Source: CAWGGS01 sp963822095 (GTDB taxonomy: Bacteria > Desulfobacterota > Desulfobulbia > Desulfobulbales > Desulfocapsaceae). From it: 64,000 bases of DNA. The notes below the pieces were generated by a model, which saw only the letters and a list, made by a program, of their open reading frames with translations, was not told the origin of the DNA and made no database searches. Location of the stretch: NCBI GenBank assembly GCA_963822095.1, contig CAWGGS010000001.1:62001-126000 (forward strand). The letters are read 5' to 3'. This document shows, piece by piece, positions 38,514 through 47,739 of this stretch. Position numbers and translations under genes: made by a program. How positions within the stretch are numbered: position 1 is the first letter of the stretch; each line of letters starts with the position of its first letter.

Positions 38514-39323
38514 ATGAGCGATACTGTTCTGCAAATTGATCATCTTACAAAGAAATTTGGCAATTTCAGTGCCGTGGATGACGTTTCACTGACGGTTGAG
38601 GCTGGGGAAATCTATGGTTTCCTCGGCCCCAACGGTGCGGGGAAGACCACTACCATCAAGATGTTGGCCGGACTCTTGATGCCGACCAGCGGCCGGGTTA
38701 CCATAAAGGGTTTCGATCTTGCCCGTTTTCCGATGGAGGGCAAACGGTTGACCGGTTATATTCCCGATCGCCCCTTTCTCTATGAAAAGCTTACCGGGGA
38801 TGAGTATCTGCGATTTATAGCCAGCCTCTATACCAAAAAAGATATCGGGGGTGTCCTGTCCCAGGCCGGTAACTATCTCGAACTCTTTGATCTGGCCTCC
38901 TGGCGGCATAACCTCATAGAAGGCTATTCGCATGGTATGCGCCAAAAATTGATTATGGCCTCCATCTTTATGCTTAACCAGCCGCTGATCATCGTTGATG
39001 AACCGATGGTGGGGCTTGATCCGAAAAGCGCAAAAATTGTAAAAGAGTTGTTTAAAAATCTTGCCCATAGTGGGGTCACGGTTTTTCTCTCAACCCATTC
39101 CATGGAAATTGCCGAAGAGCTCTGTGACCGAATCGGCATCCTGGTCGAAGGCCGGCTCTCCACCTCAGGGACCATGGCGGACCTTAGGGGACAGGCGGCC
39201 TCCGGTCGGGAGAATCTCGAGGACATCTTTCTGGAACTGACGGGTGTGTTCGAGCTCCAGGGAATTATCAAGGCCCTGCGTCAGAGCTCCACCAACGGAT
39301 CGTCCGATTCCAATGGCGGTTAG
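38514..39323 (+). CDS. ABC transporter ATP-binding protein
   Basis: Walker A GPNGAGKTTT (about residue 40), a variant signature YSHGMRQ in place of LSGGQ, Walker B LIIVDEP, and the H-loop STHSM are visible. A C-terminal extension of about 40 residues follows. Length (269) fits ABC-2-type exporters. It is 74 bp after the transglutaminase gene and 10 bp before the permease gene, so the three form one operon. Confidence 0.87.
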   Translation: MSDTVLQIDHLTKKFGNFSAVDDVSLTVEAGEIYGFLGPNGAGKTTTIKMLAGLLMPTSGRVTIKGFDLARFPMEGKRLTGYIPDRPFLYEKLTGDEYLRFIASLYTKKDIGGVLSQAGNYLELFDLASWRHNLIEGYSHGMRQKLIMASIFMLNQPLIIVDEPMVGLDPKSAKIVKELFKNLAHSGVTVFLSTHSMEIAEELCDRIGILVEGRLSTSGTMADLRGQAASGRENLEDIFLELTGVFELQGIIKALRQSSTNGSSDSNGG

Positions 39324-39332
39324 GGTGACAAG

Positions 39333-40979
39333 ATGACGCGCAGGCTCTTTCGCCCCTGGATTCTCGGCAATATCAACCGCTTCTTTCCCGGGAAAAGGTT
39401 CGGACTGCGACCGCTTTTCATTCTGGTGCTGGGAAGTTTGGTCTGTGGTATCATCTATTATGTTACCTTCCGGGTGCTTAGCTATTTTCATAGCCAGGAT
39501 GAATTGGGGGTGATCCTAAGTCTGAAGATCTTTCAGATGGCTTGGATAACCATCTTTGCGATGCTGATTTTTTCTTCCATGGTTTCCTCGGTCTCGACCC
39601 TTTATCTGTCGAGCGATAATGAAATAATCCTCGCTGCTCCCGTCGACTACGAGGAGCTCTATTTGATGCGTTTCATCACCACCATGCTCGGTACATCATG
39701 GATGATCCTGATATTCTCCTTTCCGGTATTTGGAGCCTATGCGGTGGTGTTTAAGGCCGGTCCGCTCTTCTGGCCCTTGCTGCTCCTTGCGGTTCCGTCG
39801 ATGACCCTCATTGCTTCGGGTATCGCTATGCTGTTGACAGTAATCCTCGTGTATTTTTTCCCTGCCAGGCGGACCAAGGACATCATCCTCTATCTTTCGA
39901 TCCTTTTTGGTATCCTGCTTTATCTGATATTTCGTCTCATGCGTCCTGAAGACCTGGTGAACCCTGATAAGTATGGTGAGTTTATAGAATATTTCTCTGC
40001 AATCTCAACTCCGGTAAGTGTTTGGCTTCCTGCGGGATGGGTGGCAAACCTCCTTTCCTCCTATCTGCTGGATGGGAAGGTTGACGGGCTCCTCATCGGT
40101 TTGCTGATCACCACTCCTCTCGTCTTCTACTTTGCCGGTGAGATTGTTATGAAGCGCTGGTTTTTTGCCGGTTTTACTAAATCCCAGGAGTCTTTCGGTG
40201 GGCATATGCGCTTCCGACCGACCACAAGGCTTCCCGCATGTTGGGCCTGGATTTTCAGGAAGGAGCTGAAGTATTTTTTGCGTGATTCCAGTGAGTGGTC
40301 TCAACTCTTTATGATTGGGGCCTTGATCGTTGTATATCTATATAATTTCAAGGTCTTGCCTCTGGACAGGGCGCCGATGCCGACAGTCTATCTGACCAAC
40401 CTCATCGCCTTTGCCAATATTGGGCTGGTGGGCTTCATGGCGGCATCGCTCTCAGCCCGTTTTGTGTACCCTTCGCTTAGCAGTGAGCAGGGAGCCTTTT
40501 ATCTGATCGGCAGTGCCCCCTTGTCTCTGGGAAGGTTTCTGTTCTACAAATATCTTTTTTACCTGCCTCCCTTTACCCTCTTGACCCTTATTCTGGTTGT
40601 CGTTTCCAATCGTCTGTTAGAGATCAACGGACCGATGCTGTGGATCTCGTGTTTTCTCTCCCTGCTTTTAACGTGGACCACCGTGGCTATGGCCCTTGGT
40701 TTTGGGACCTTTTTTGCCGATTTCAAATCAGAGAACCGGACTGCGGCGATGGGACCGGGTTCCATTCTCTTCCTCTTCTGCGCCATGCTCTACCAGTTGT
40801 TGATAATCGGTTTGGGGATTTTCCCGATCTATCGCCTGATGATGACCTGGGTAAAGACGTCTTCTCTGTCAATGGATGCTGCGGTCTTTGTGGGGGGCTG
40901 GGCTGTTGGGGCGGTGGCGGTTTCCGTTGGTATCGGGCTCTTCATTTGTCGACGCGGTCTTAGAGTCCTGCGTCGGTGA
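39333..40979 (+). CDS. ABC-2-type permease, large multispanning subunit
   Basis: A 548-residue protein with about 12 hydrophobic segments and a short cytosolic loop near residue 295 (FRKELKYFLRDSSEW), typical of large ABC-2 permeases that act as a fused dimer. Start codon ATG with AGGGTGACA upstream. Substrate unknown. It completes the transglutaminase-ABC module. Confidence 0.8.
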   Translation: MTRRLFRPWILGNINRFFPGKRFGLRPLFILVLGSLVCGIIYYVTFRVLSYFHSQDELGVILSLKIFQMAWITIFAMLIFSSMVSSVSTLYLSSDNEIILAAPVDYEELYLMRFITTMLGTSWMILIFSFPVFGAYAVVFKAGPLFWPLLLLAVPSMTLIASGIAMLLTVILVYFFPARRTKDIILYLSILFGILLYLIFRLMRPEDLVNPDKYGEFIEYFSAISTPVSVWLPAGWVANLLSSYLLDGKVDGLLIGLLITTPLVFYFAGEIVMKRWFFAGFTKSQESFGGHMRFRPTTRLPACWAWIFRKELKYFLRDSSEWSQLFMIGALIVVYLYNFKVLPLDRAPMPTVYLTNLIAFANIGLVGFMAASLSARFVYPSLSSEQGAFYLIGSAPLSLGRFLFYKYLFYLPPFTLLTLILVVVSNRLLEINGPMLWISCFLSLLLTWTTVAMALGFGTFFADFKSENRTAAMGPGSILFLFCAMLYQLLIIGLGIFPIYRLMMTWVKTSSLSMDAAVFVGGWAVGAVAVSVGIGLFICRRGLRVLRR

Positions 40980-41002
40980 GTTTGACTGCAGAGAAACCCG
41001 GT

Positions 41003-42040
41003 TTAATCGGCAAAGCGAGACCGTATGTCGATAATCAGCTCGAGATTATTTGTAAAATCATCAAAAATTTGGGGGTCGAAGTGGCTTCCCCGTCCCCTTC
41101 GCATGAGATCGAGGGCGTCGTCGATGGAGATGGCCTTTTTGTAAACGCGATCACTGGTCAGGGCATCGAAGACATCACAGACTGCCGCAATGCGACCGGA
41201 GATCGGGATGGCATTGCCTGCCAATCCATGGGGATACCCGCTTCCGTCGAATTTTTCGTGGTGGGTCAGGGCAATCTCGGCCCCGAGCTTCAGGATATCG
41301 GAGGTGGATTCCGAAAGAATCCTGAAGCCGATTTCGCAATGGGTTTTAACAATCGTGAATTCTTCGTCGGTAAGCTTGCCTGGTTTGAGCAGGATGGTGT
41401 CTGATATGCCGATTTTTCCAACATCATGAAGAAGGGCTGCATCCTTTAATTTTTTACAAAAAGCCTCCGGAAGACCACGAAGTGTGGCGAGTTGCTGGCA
41501 ATAGAATCCCATTCTGATGGTATGTTTTGCCGTTTCGTCATCACGAAACTCCGCAGCCTTCGAAAGAATCAGGAATGATTCCTCCCGGGATTTGAAGAGT
41601 TCCCTGGTTCGTTCTTCAACCAGCATTTCAAGTTCTTCGCGATGTCTGCGGTTTTCCAGTTCAAGTTCCCGGCGTCTTAAGGCATTGGTTATATTTATTA
41701 TTAATTCATTGAACAAAAAGGGTTTGGTTATATAGCCGTATGCTCCCATATGCAGTGTTTCGATGGCTGTTTCCCGGTCATCTATTCCCGTCACCATGAT
41801 CACTGCCAGCTCCGGATAGAGTTCCATGGCAACCCGAAGCAGTTCCACACCGCTCATACCTTCCATATTGATGTCGCTTATCATTAACTCAATCGGTTTC
41901 TCGCTGAGCACCGTAAGGGCAGTTTCGGCGTCCGGCGCCAGGCTGACTAAAAAACCCTCTCTTTTGGTGAATGCTGCAATGAGATCCCGTATTTGATCAT
42001 CATCATCGACGATGAGAACGTGTTGGTTCTGTGTATTCAT
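41003..42040 (-). CDS. Response regulator with HD-GYP phosphodiesterase domain (RpfG type)
   Basis: The REC domain occupies residues 1-120 (VDDDD acidic patch, phospho-accepting Asp in LMISDINMEG, switch Thr in VMVTG, conserved Lys in YITKPF). A coiled linker follows. The HD-GYP domain (from about 150) has LLHDVGKIG, the HHEKFDGSGYPHGL signature and RIAAVCDVFDAL. It is likely to hydrolyse c-di-GMP on phosphorylation. Length (345) fits. The partner kinase is not in the window. It converges with the ABC module. Confidence 0.92.
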   Translation of the reverse strand: MNTQNQHVLIVDDDDQIRDLIAAFTKREGFLVSLAPDAETALTVLSEKPIELMISDINMEGMSGVELLRVAMELYPELAVIMVTGIDDRETAIETLHMGAYGYITKPFLFNELIINITNALRRRELELENRRHREELEMLVEERTRELFKSREESFLILSKAAEFRDDETAKHTIRMGFYCQQLATLRGLPEAFCKKLKDAALLHDVGKIGISDTILLKPGKLTDEEFTIVKTHCEIGFRILSESTSDILKLGAEIALTHHEKFDGSGYPHGLAGNAIPISGRIAAVCDVFDALTSDRVYKKAISIDDALDLMRRGRGSHFDPQIFDDFTNNLELIIDIRSRFAD

Positions 42041-42238
42041 AGGGTTGTAATAGAAGGTAATCTCCGGAATATTTCTGGGTACTCTTTATATTTAAGCACA
42101 GATTTCTGCTTAATTGCAATTTATTTCGGCCGAAAAATTGCAATCTCCGGTCCGTCATTTGAGCAAGAGGCAGTTGGCGGTACCATTTAAATAGACAAGC
42201 GCAGGTTTCTTCCAATGCTACCCCTATGGAATCGTGTC

Positions 42239-42421
42239 CTAAAGAATCAGCGGCGGGCTCGGATCGATGCCAAAACCTGTCAACGCATCATGGATTTCAT
42301 TGTCGTCGAGCTCCCTGTTTTTGTCGCTGCGAGGATCAATGGAAGGGGCGATCAGGTATTGGGAATGAGGGAGTGGTTGGGTGAAGTCTGGCAGGGAAAA
42401 TATGCTGGAGTCAAAAATTTT
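42239..42421 (-). pseudogene. Internal remnant of a TreT-like trehalose synthase glycosyltransferase
   Basis: A frame open between two stops and lacking a start reads SLPDFTQPLPHSQYLIAPSI, then DPRSDKNRELDDNEI and FGIDPSPPLIL. This matches the linker and second-domain entry of GT4 trehalose synthases (PSIDPLSxKNRELS...GIDPxRPxxLQVSRFD). The stop falls where LQVSRFD should begin, and an eroded CACGATTC follows. It is a decayed fragment in the 552-bp gap between the HD-GYP and ABC-2 permease genes. The rest of the gap has no recognisable gene. Confidence 0.5.
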
Positions 42422-42592
42422 CTATTTCCTTCTCATTGCAGATCCCTGAAGAAACAGGCTTTGTCTTGTATGTCATCAGGTCTCTTAATAGTTCACTGGC
42501 TGAGATAACAAGGTCAAATGGATATGATGTCACTAAATCTGATTGTTGTTTATCAGGAGTTAAAAGGCAACACAACCAACGAAAAGTTCCGG

Positions 42593-43330
42593 TTATGATT
42601 TGGCTTGGTTCACCGAGATGACAGCAAAGAGGAAGCAGACGCAGCCGACTATGGCCAGCAGCATGTAATCCGAGGAGTGAGGTGTTTCCTTGAAGGCGGC
42701 TGCCCGGATAGCATTTGAGGCGTGGGTCAGCGGCAGCACTTCAAGTATCCGTTGTCCCCAGAGGGGAAGCTTCGAGAGCGGGAAGAAGGTCCCTCCTAGA
42801 AAGGCCATTGGGGTGATGATGAAATTATTGAGAAGGGCCTGGTCCGCATGTGACTTCACGTGCATGGCGAGTCCCACCGCCAGGGAGGCGAAAACAAAGC
42901 TGTTGAGCACGAAGGCAAACCAGAAATGCAGGTTATAGGACAGAACGACTCCGAAAAGGGCCCCCAAAAGCAGGATCACGCAGCCGGCCATCAGTGCTCT
43001 GCTCATTCCGGCAAGTACTTCGCCCAGGACGTAGGCCGGATTGCTGATCGGTGCCGCCTGGAATTCGTCGAAAATATGCCAATAAAATCTTGAAATATTG
43101 ATTTCTTGTGCGATTGCAAAGGCCTGGGTCATGCTGGCCATCGCGGCAAGACCCGGCAGCAGAAACTCGAGGTAGCTGTGGCCGCCGATGTTGACATGAC
43201 GCCCAACGGCATAACCGAAGGCAATCAGATAAAGAAGCGGTGATACGGACCAGGCCGGGATCAGTTTGGTTAGTCGTCGCCTCAAGATGATCAGCTCTCT
43301 AAGATAAACAGCCGTCCAGCCTTTCAGCAT
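42593..43330 (-). CDS. ABC-2 transporter permease (DrrB/NodJ type)
   Basis: Six hydrophobic segments and the ABC-2 signature region LPLTHASNAIRAAAF near the C terminus identify it. The chosen ATG gives MLKGWTAVYLRELI and overlaps the ATPase gene stop (ATCATGCTGA), a coupled start; longer ORF starts run into the ATPase gene. Length is 245 residues. It partners the upstream ATPase. The exported substrate is unknown. Confidence 0.88.
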   Translation of the reverse strand: MLKGWTAVYLRELIILRRRLTKLIPAWSVSPLLYLIAFGYAVGRHVNIGGHSYLEFLLPGLAAMASMTQAFAIAQEINISRFYWHIFDEFQAAPISNPAYVLGEVLAGMSRALMAGCVILLLGALFGVVLSYNLHFWFAFVLNSFVFASLAVGLAMHVKSHADQALLNNFIITPMAFLGGTFFPLSKLPLWGQRILEVLPLTHASNAIRAAAFKETPHSSDYMLLAIVGCVCFLFAVISVNQAKS

Positions 43331-44163
43331 GATATCTTCCTCCCTGTCATGGAGATAAAGGCATCCTCCAGGTTGACCCTTCGCACCGTGCAGCCGTTGG
43401 TTTGGTCGAGGACGTAGTCGCGTGCTTTGTCGCGGGAGCGGAAATAAATGGTCTGAAGTCGGTTGTCTTCGAGAAAGTCCACCGCCCATTCGCCGATGTT
43501 TGCCATCAAATTTTCGGGGCTGTCTTCGGCGACTATCTGACCTTTGTCGAGGAAGGCCACCCGGTCGGTCAGGAATTCCGCCTCTTCGATATAGTGAGTA
43601 GTAAGGAATATGGTGGTTCCATCATTTTGGATTTTTTTTATAAATCCCCATATTCTCCTGCGGATGGCTGGATCGAGGCCGACGGTGGGTTCATCCATGA
43701 ACAGGATGGAGGGCGTATGCATCAGTGCCCGTCCGATCAGAAGCCTCCGCTTCATTCCGCCGGAGAGCGTCTTGGTCAACACTTTTCTGCGGTCTTCCAT
43801 TTCGATATAGCTAAGAATCTCGGCCGTACGGCTGGTTATGTCGGCTCTAGACATATGGTGCAGAAGGCCGTGGATTAAAAGGTTTTCCTCGACAGTCAGT
43901 TCGGCGTCGAGGTTGGTATGTTGCGGCACCAGGCCGAACTGGGCTTTGCACCTGATTGGCTCACGCTCAATATCGTACCCATTTAATAGCACTGTTCCGC
44001 CGTTGCGTCTGGTCAGGCCGGTGAGGATGCGAATGGTGGTTGTTTTACCAGCTCCATTGGGGCCGAGGTAGCCGTATATGGTACCGGATCCTACTGTAAA
44101 AGAGACGCCCGCCAGTGCCTGGCGGTCGCCGAATTTTTTGCTTAGGTTGTTGACTTCAATCAC
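43324..44163 (-). CDS. ABC-2 transporter ATP-binding protein (DrrA/NodI type)
   Basis: Walker A GPNGAGKTTT, signature LSGGMKRR, Walker B ILFMDEP and H-loop TTHY are all canonical, and the C-terminal DrrA-like domain (VRRVNLEDAFISMTGR) is present. Length (279) is normal. It is followed immediately by its permease. It lies 530 bp downstream of the third NikR-like promoter, but a strong hairpin lies in between. Confidence 0.9.
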   Translation of the reverse strand: MIEVNNLSKKFGDRQALAGVSFTVGSGTIYGYLGPNGAGKTTTIRILTGLTRRNGGTVLLNGYDIEREPIRCKAQFGLVPQHTNLDAELTVEENLLIHGLLHHMSRADITSRTAEILSYIEMEDRRKVLTKTLSGGMKRRLLIGRALMHTPSILFMDEPTVGLDPAIRRRIWGFIKKIQNDGTTIFLTTHYIEEAEFLTDRVAFLDKGQIVAEDSPENLMANIGEWAVDFLEDNRLQTIYFRSRDKARDYVLDQTNGCTVRRVNLEDAFISMTGRKISC

Positions 44164-44690
44164 ATTTTGCCTTGCTGTTTTCGCTGCATCGCCCCCAGCA
44201 CTTCATCAGGGGATAGTTTTCGATTTAATGGTGTATCGGCGACCAATGGTTATAAGGTTTCTGCGGTCATGTCAACGTCTATCTGCTTTCAGCACTTTCC
44301 GGTTGGTAGTCCATCAGTGGAGATTTGAGCAGGTCGGGTATTTCTATATATTGCAATCACAATGATTTTGCAGAATTCCAACTGGTTGAAGTCCTTAAAC
44401 CATCAAAGCTGTAAAGAAAAAACACTAGTATACGGAATACGGCATGAAAAGCTGAACATAAACGATGTCGGTGGTCGGTCACGTCGGATGGGGGGAGTAT
44501 CCCTCTTCGGATGGAGCCTGACAGTATTGAAGGTGTGTTCCAATCATTTGAATCCATGGAATGCGGGATAAGCAATACATGATGGCAACAACAGAAGCTG
44601 CCAAGGCTACCCGACACCCATCGGGCAGCCTTAGTGGGATTTTTTGGCAGACAATAACGGGTGCTGATTCAAGAAACGATTGTTTTTAAT
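44164..44690 (-). other. Intergenic region with a large hairpin, no gene supported
   Basis: AAGGCTACCCGA pairs with TCGGGCAGCCTT around CACCCA (about 44608-44636), flanked by GCCA/TGGC complementarity. On the plus strand it is followed by ATTTTTT, so it can terminate plus-strand transcripts. An 86-codon minus-strand ORF (44357-44617) shows no family features. The region may be a decayed gene that once followed the promoter at 44699-44785. Confidence 0.45.
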
Positions 44691-44698
44691 TGTGTTGT

Positions 44699-44785
44699 TA
44701 TTACGAATCTTGAATATGTATTATCGATACACTGTCTCCCGAAGGCTGTCAACAGGAAAATAACATCAAAAACAAAAACGTATTA
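44699..44785 (-). promoter_or_regulatory. Third, weaker NikR-like double-operator promoter
   Basis: Reading on the minus strand: palindrome TAACAT-N13-GTATTA (44761-44785), then TTGACA (44747-44752), 17 bp, TATCGA (44724-44729), then TATTAC-N13-GTATTA (44699-44723). The layout is that of the promoters at 51427 and 53194, with operator starts 62 rather than 60 bp apart. It points away from the fecE gene toward 44163, with no obvious gene just downstream. Confidence 0.55.
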
Positions 44786-44813
44786 CTCCTTGTTCCCTGC
44801 TGTCATCTGAATT

Positions 44814-45572
44814 TCAGTTTGCATAGGTAGGAACAACGATCGGGACCCCGCTGATCTGATGGATCTCGGCATCGATATGAAACACCTCCCGGATACTTTC
44901 CCTGGTGATAATACGGCTGTCACCGGCTGCGTAAAGGGTTCCTTCCTTGAGCAGGATGAACCGGTCGGCAAAACGCAGTGCCAGGCTCAGGTCATGGATG
45001 ACCACCACCACCGTCAGCTGGAGTTCTGCGGCAATTTGTTGCAATAGCGAAAGGGTATCCATCTGGTTTTTGATATCCAGGTGGCTAATGGGCTCGTCGA
45101 GCAGCAAAACCTTCGGTTCCTGCGCAAGGGCCCTGGCGATGATTACCTTCTGCAGCTCCCCGCCCGAGAGTTCGGTGGTCCGGCGCAGGGCATAGTTCTC
45201 GAGGCCGAGACGCTGCAGGCAGTCGCCAACCACTTCGAGGTCCTTCTTCCCCACATTCCAATTGATATGCGGCTTGCGCCCCAAGAGGACCGCATCGAAG
45301 ACCGTACAGGGGGATGGCGCTGACTTTTGCGGCATGTAGCCGATACGTCGTGCCACCTCGTTGCCGGTCATGTTGTTAAGTTCCCTGCCTTCTATCAGCA
45401 CAGTTCCGTATTTCGGCTTCAGGATGCCGTTGAGATTTTTTAAAAGCGTCGATTTCCCGGATCCGTTCACGCCTAAAATGGCGATAAAACGCCCTGCCTC
45501 CATCGTCAGATTCAGGTCCTGAAGGATCGGCCTGTTGCTGTAACCGAAGGTGAGATTTCTGATCCTAAGCAT
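44814..45572 (-). CDS. FecE/BtuD-type ABC transporter ATP-binding protein
   Basis: This is the ATPase for periplasmic import of a metal complex (siderophore, cobalamin or nickel chelate class). Walker A GVNGSGKST (about residue 35), signature LSGGELQK, Walker B VLLLDEP and H-loop VIHDLS are present. Length is 252. It lies three bases after the permease gene and is the last gene of the receptor operon. Confidence 0.9.
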   Translation of the reverse strand: MLRIRNLTFGYSNRPILQDLNLTMEAGRFIAILGVNGSGKSTLLKNLNGILKPKYGTVLIEGRELNNMTGNEVARRIGYMPQKSAPSPCTVFDAVLLGRKPHINWNVGKKDLEVVGDCLQRLGLENYALRRTTELSGGELQKVIIARALAQEPKVLLLDEPISHLDIKNQMDTLSLLQQIAAELQLTVVVVIHDLSLALRFADRFILLKEGTLYAAGDSRIITRESIREVFHIDAEIHQISGVPIVVPTYAN

Positions 45573-45575
45573 GGT

Positions 45576-46655
45576 TCACATCCTCTTTTTCCTTGCCAGC
45601 AGATACAAAAAAAGCGGTGCACCGGCAAAGGAGGTGATGATCCCCACCGGCAGGATCACCGGGGCGATGATCGTTCGGGCAATGAGGTCGGAGACCAACA
45701 GGAGCAGGGCTCCGCAGACGGCGGAGGAGGGGATCAGGAAGCGATAGTCGTCCCCGACCGCAAAGCGCATCAGGTGCGGGGCCATCAGACCGACAAAACC
45801 TATGATCCCCAGAAAGGACGTGCTGACCGCCACGGTACAGGCGGCAAGAATCATGGCCGTCACCCGTAAACGCCGAACCCGTACCCCCAGGCTACGGGCC
45901 ACATCGTCCCCCCATTTCAAGGCGTTGTAGTTCCAGCGATTGGCGATGAAGAAGAAGGCCGCAGGCACGACGGCAAACAGGATGAGGCCGTTTTCCGTCC
46001 AGCCTGCCTTGCCCAGATCACCGAATGTCCAGAAGACGGTGGCCGCCACCTGGACATTATCGCCGAAGTATTGAAGGAGCATGGTGCCGGCTCCGAAAAA
46101 TGCGCTCAGGGCCACTCCCGCCAGGATAACAGCCTCCGGGGCGATGTCTTTCAGCGACGAAAGGGCCAGGATGAAGATTACGGTGATCAGCGATCCGACA
46201 AAGGCACAGGACACCACCATGTGCGGGGAGGAGACGGTTACCATGTCTGTTCCGGCGAGTTGGGTCTGCCCTGCACCGAGGACGATGATGGCAAAGGCGG
46301 CACCGAAAGCAGCCCCCTGGGAGACGCCGATGGTAAACGGTGATGCCAGTGGGTTTTTCAGGATGTTCTGCATGACCGCCCCGGCCATGCCGAGACCGGC
46401 TCCCGCAAGAAGGGCGGCGACAGTTCGCGGCAGCCTGATATTCCAGATAACATGGCCGATCCGCCCGTCCCGCGACAGCGAAAGCAGGCTCTTGAACACG
46501 TCGGCGTCGCTTGTTGGGAGCGAGCCGGTCCGGATGGATAGAAGCGCTGCGACTATGAGCAGCGCCAGCAGGACAAGGCCAATGCCGTTATTCCGTTTTA
46601 ACAGGTGAAGGTAGCCTGCTGTTATGTCATGGTCAGAAGAGTACAAGTTCATCAT
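45576..46655 (-). CDS. FecCD-family ABC transporter permease
   Basis: About ten membrane segments and the family motifs (GAGLGMAGAVMQNILKNPLASP, GGLGKAG-like coupling region, GFVGLMAPHLMRF) identify a BtuC/FecCD permease. The start is ATG at 46655 or the next ATG at 46652, giving MMNLYSSDHD; longer ORFs extend improbably into the binding-protein gene. It overlaps that gene by about 20 bp. Length is 359-360 residues. Confidence 0.9.
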   Translation of the reverse strand: MMNLYSSDHDITAGYLHLLKRNNGIGLVLLALLIVAALLSIRTGSLPTSDADVFKSLLSLSRDGRIGHVIWNIRLPRTVAALLAGAGLGMAGAVMQNILKNPLASPFTIGVSQGAAFGAAFAIIVLGAGQTQLAGTDMVTVSSPHMVVSCAFVGSLITVIFILALSSLKDIAPEAVILAGVALSAFFGAGTMLLQYFGDNVQVAATVFWTFGDLGKAGWTENGLILFAVVPAAFFFIANRWNYNALKWGDDVARSLGVRVRRLRVTAMILAACTVAVSTSFLGIIGFVGLMAPHLMRFAVGDDYRFLIPSSAVCGALLLLVSDLIARTIIAPVILPVGIITSFAGAPLFLYLLARKKRM

Positions 46656-47739
46656 TGCTAAAGCGGATGCGGCTGAAACCGTGATATTCTTTTTGCAGGG
46701 CGGCATACGCCTTGACACCCAGGAAAAATGTGAAAATTTCGTTGGCTTTGACTGTCGGCTCGACGTCGACAAAACGCTCAGGATAGAGGGACTTGCCGAT
46801 AAACCAGGCATCTGCCAGGGCGATTTCGATGTTGGTATGGTAATTATTGTACGGCATGATCAGAAAAACATGACCGTCTTTGACCGCCCTGAGCCGCTTA
46901 AAGAAGGCAGGGTTCCTGCGGTATCCGTCTACCACCTTTTCCAGGCCGCCCGCATCGATGAAGATGTTCGCCGGATTCCAGACCAGAAGCTGCTCGGGAT
47001 CAATGAAAAAATGTCCGGTCCGGCCGATTTCATCGGCAACATTATATCCGCCGGCCCAGATCAGGGGAACGAATTGCGACTCGGTGCTGGTGATCGGCTG
47101 TACGCCCATGTACGACACCGCTCCGACATAGGATCGGGAACGATTGTTTTCGTCTATGGAGGCAGTTCGGGATGCCAAATCTTTTTCCAGGGAATTGATG
47201 TAGCCGACAAGCTGGTCGGCTCGGTTGTTCCGTCCCAGGAGATGTCCCAAGGTTTGTATAGCCTTTTTGACCGTTGTGATGTCAATAGCTCCAGGGATGC
47301 CGTAACTGAGCACAAAGACCGGGATCCCTGTTTTCCCCTGGATGGTTGCTACCTGCGCCGGATCCATCCCCATAGCCAGGATCACATCGGGCCAGACGGA
47401 AATGATCTTCTCGAAATCCGGCAACCGACCAGGCCCCCCTTCACCGATCACCGGCAATGTCTTGGCCCTTTCAGCGGTGATGAGACCATATGGGCGTCCG
47501 GCGGTGGTCCATTTTGTCTCGATGGCCTCCATGCCTGCCACCAGATCCAGACTCTGCAGATACACCATGTATCGGGTGGCTGCCCCGAGGGGGACGATCT
47601 TCTTGATCTCCGCGGGAACCTGTAGGGTTCTGCCTGCCATATCGGTTACCGAAACTGTAGCGGTACGTCCTGCAATCGGGAGAATCTGCAGGACGAAGAG
47701 TACGGTAAGAAAAAGGATGAATGTTAGTTTTCGTGCCAT
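46633..47739 (-). CDS. FecB/BtuF-type periplasmic metal-complex binding protein
   Basis: A signal peptide (MARKLTFILFLTVLFVLQILPIAG) leads into VTDMAGRTLQVPAEIKKIVP, the usual opening of class III binding proteins. The inter-lobe helix region and WPDVILAMGMDP follow. Length is 368. Unlike many siderophore binders it has no lipobox cysteine. The bound ligand is not evident. Its start overlaps the methyltransferase gene end by 16 bp. Confidence 0.88.
   Translation of the reverse strand: MARKLTFILFLTVLFVLQILPIAGRTATVSVTDMAGRTLQVPAEIKKIVPLGAATRYMVYLQSLDLVAGMEAIETKWTTAGRPYGLITAERAKTLPVIGEGGPGRLPDFEKIISVWPDVILAMGMDPAQVATIQGKTGIPVFVLSYGIPGAIDITTVKKAIQTLGHLLGRNNRADQLVGYINSLEKDLASRTASIDENNRSRSYVGAVSYMGVQPITSTESQFVPLIWAGGYNVADEIGRTGHFFIDPEQLLVWNPANIFIDAGGLEKVVDGYRRNPAFFKRLRAVKDGHVFLIMPYNNYHTNIEIALADAWFIGKSLYPERFVDVEPTVKANEIFTFFLGVKAYAALQKEYHGFSRIRFSNDELVLF

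Noticed and set aside
44357..44617. 86-codon ORF downstream of the third metal-type promoter
   Set aside because: It crosses the hairpin region and shows no recognisable features, so I did not call it a gene.
46624..47625. 333-codon plus-strand ORF opposite the FecB-like gene
   Set aside because: It is antisense to a protein with a signal peptide and binding-protein motifs; it is a GC-skew artefact.
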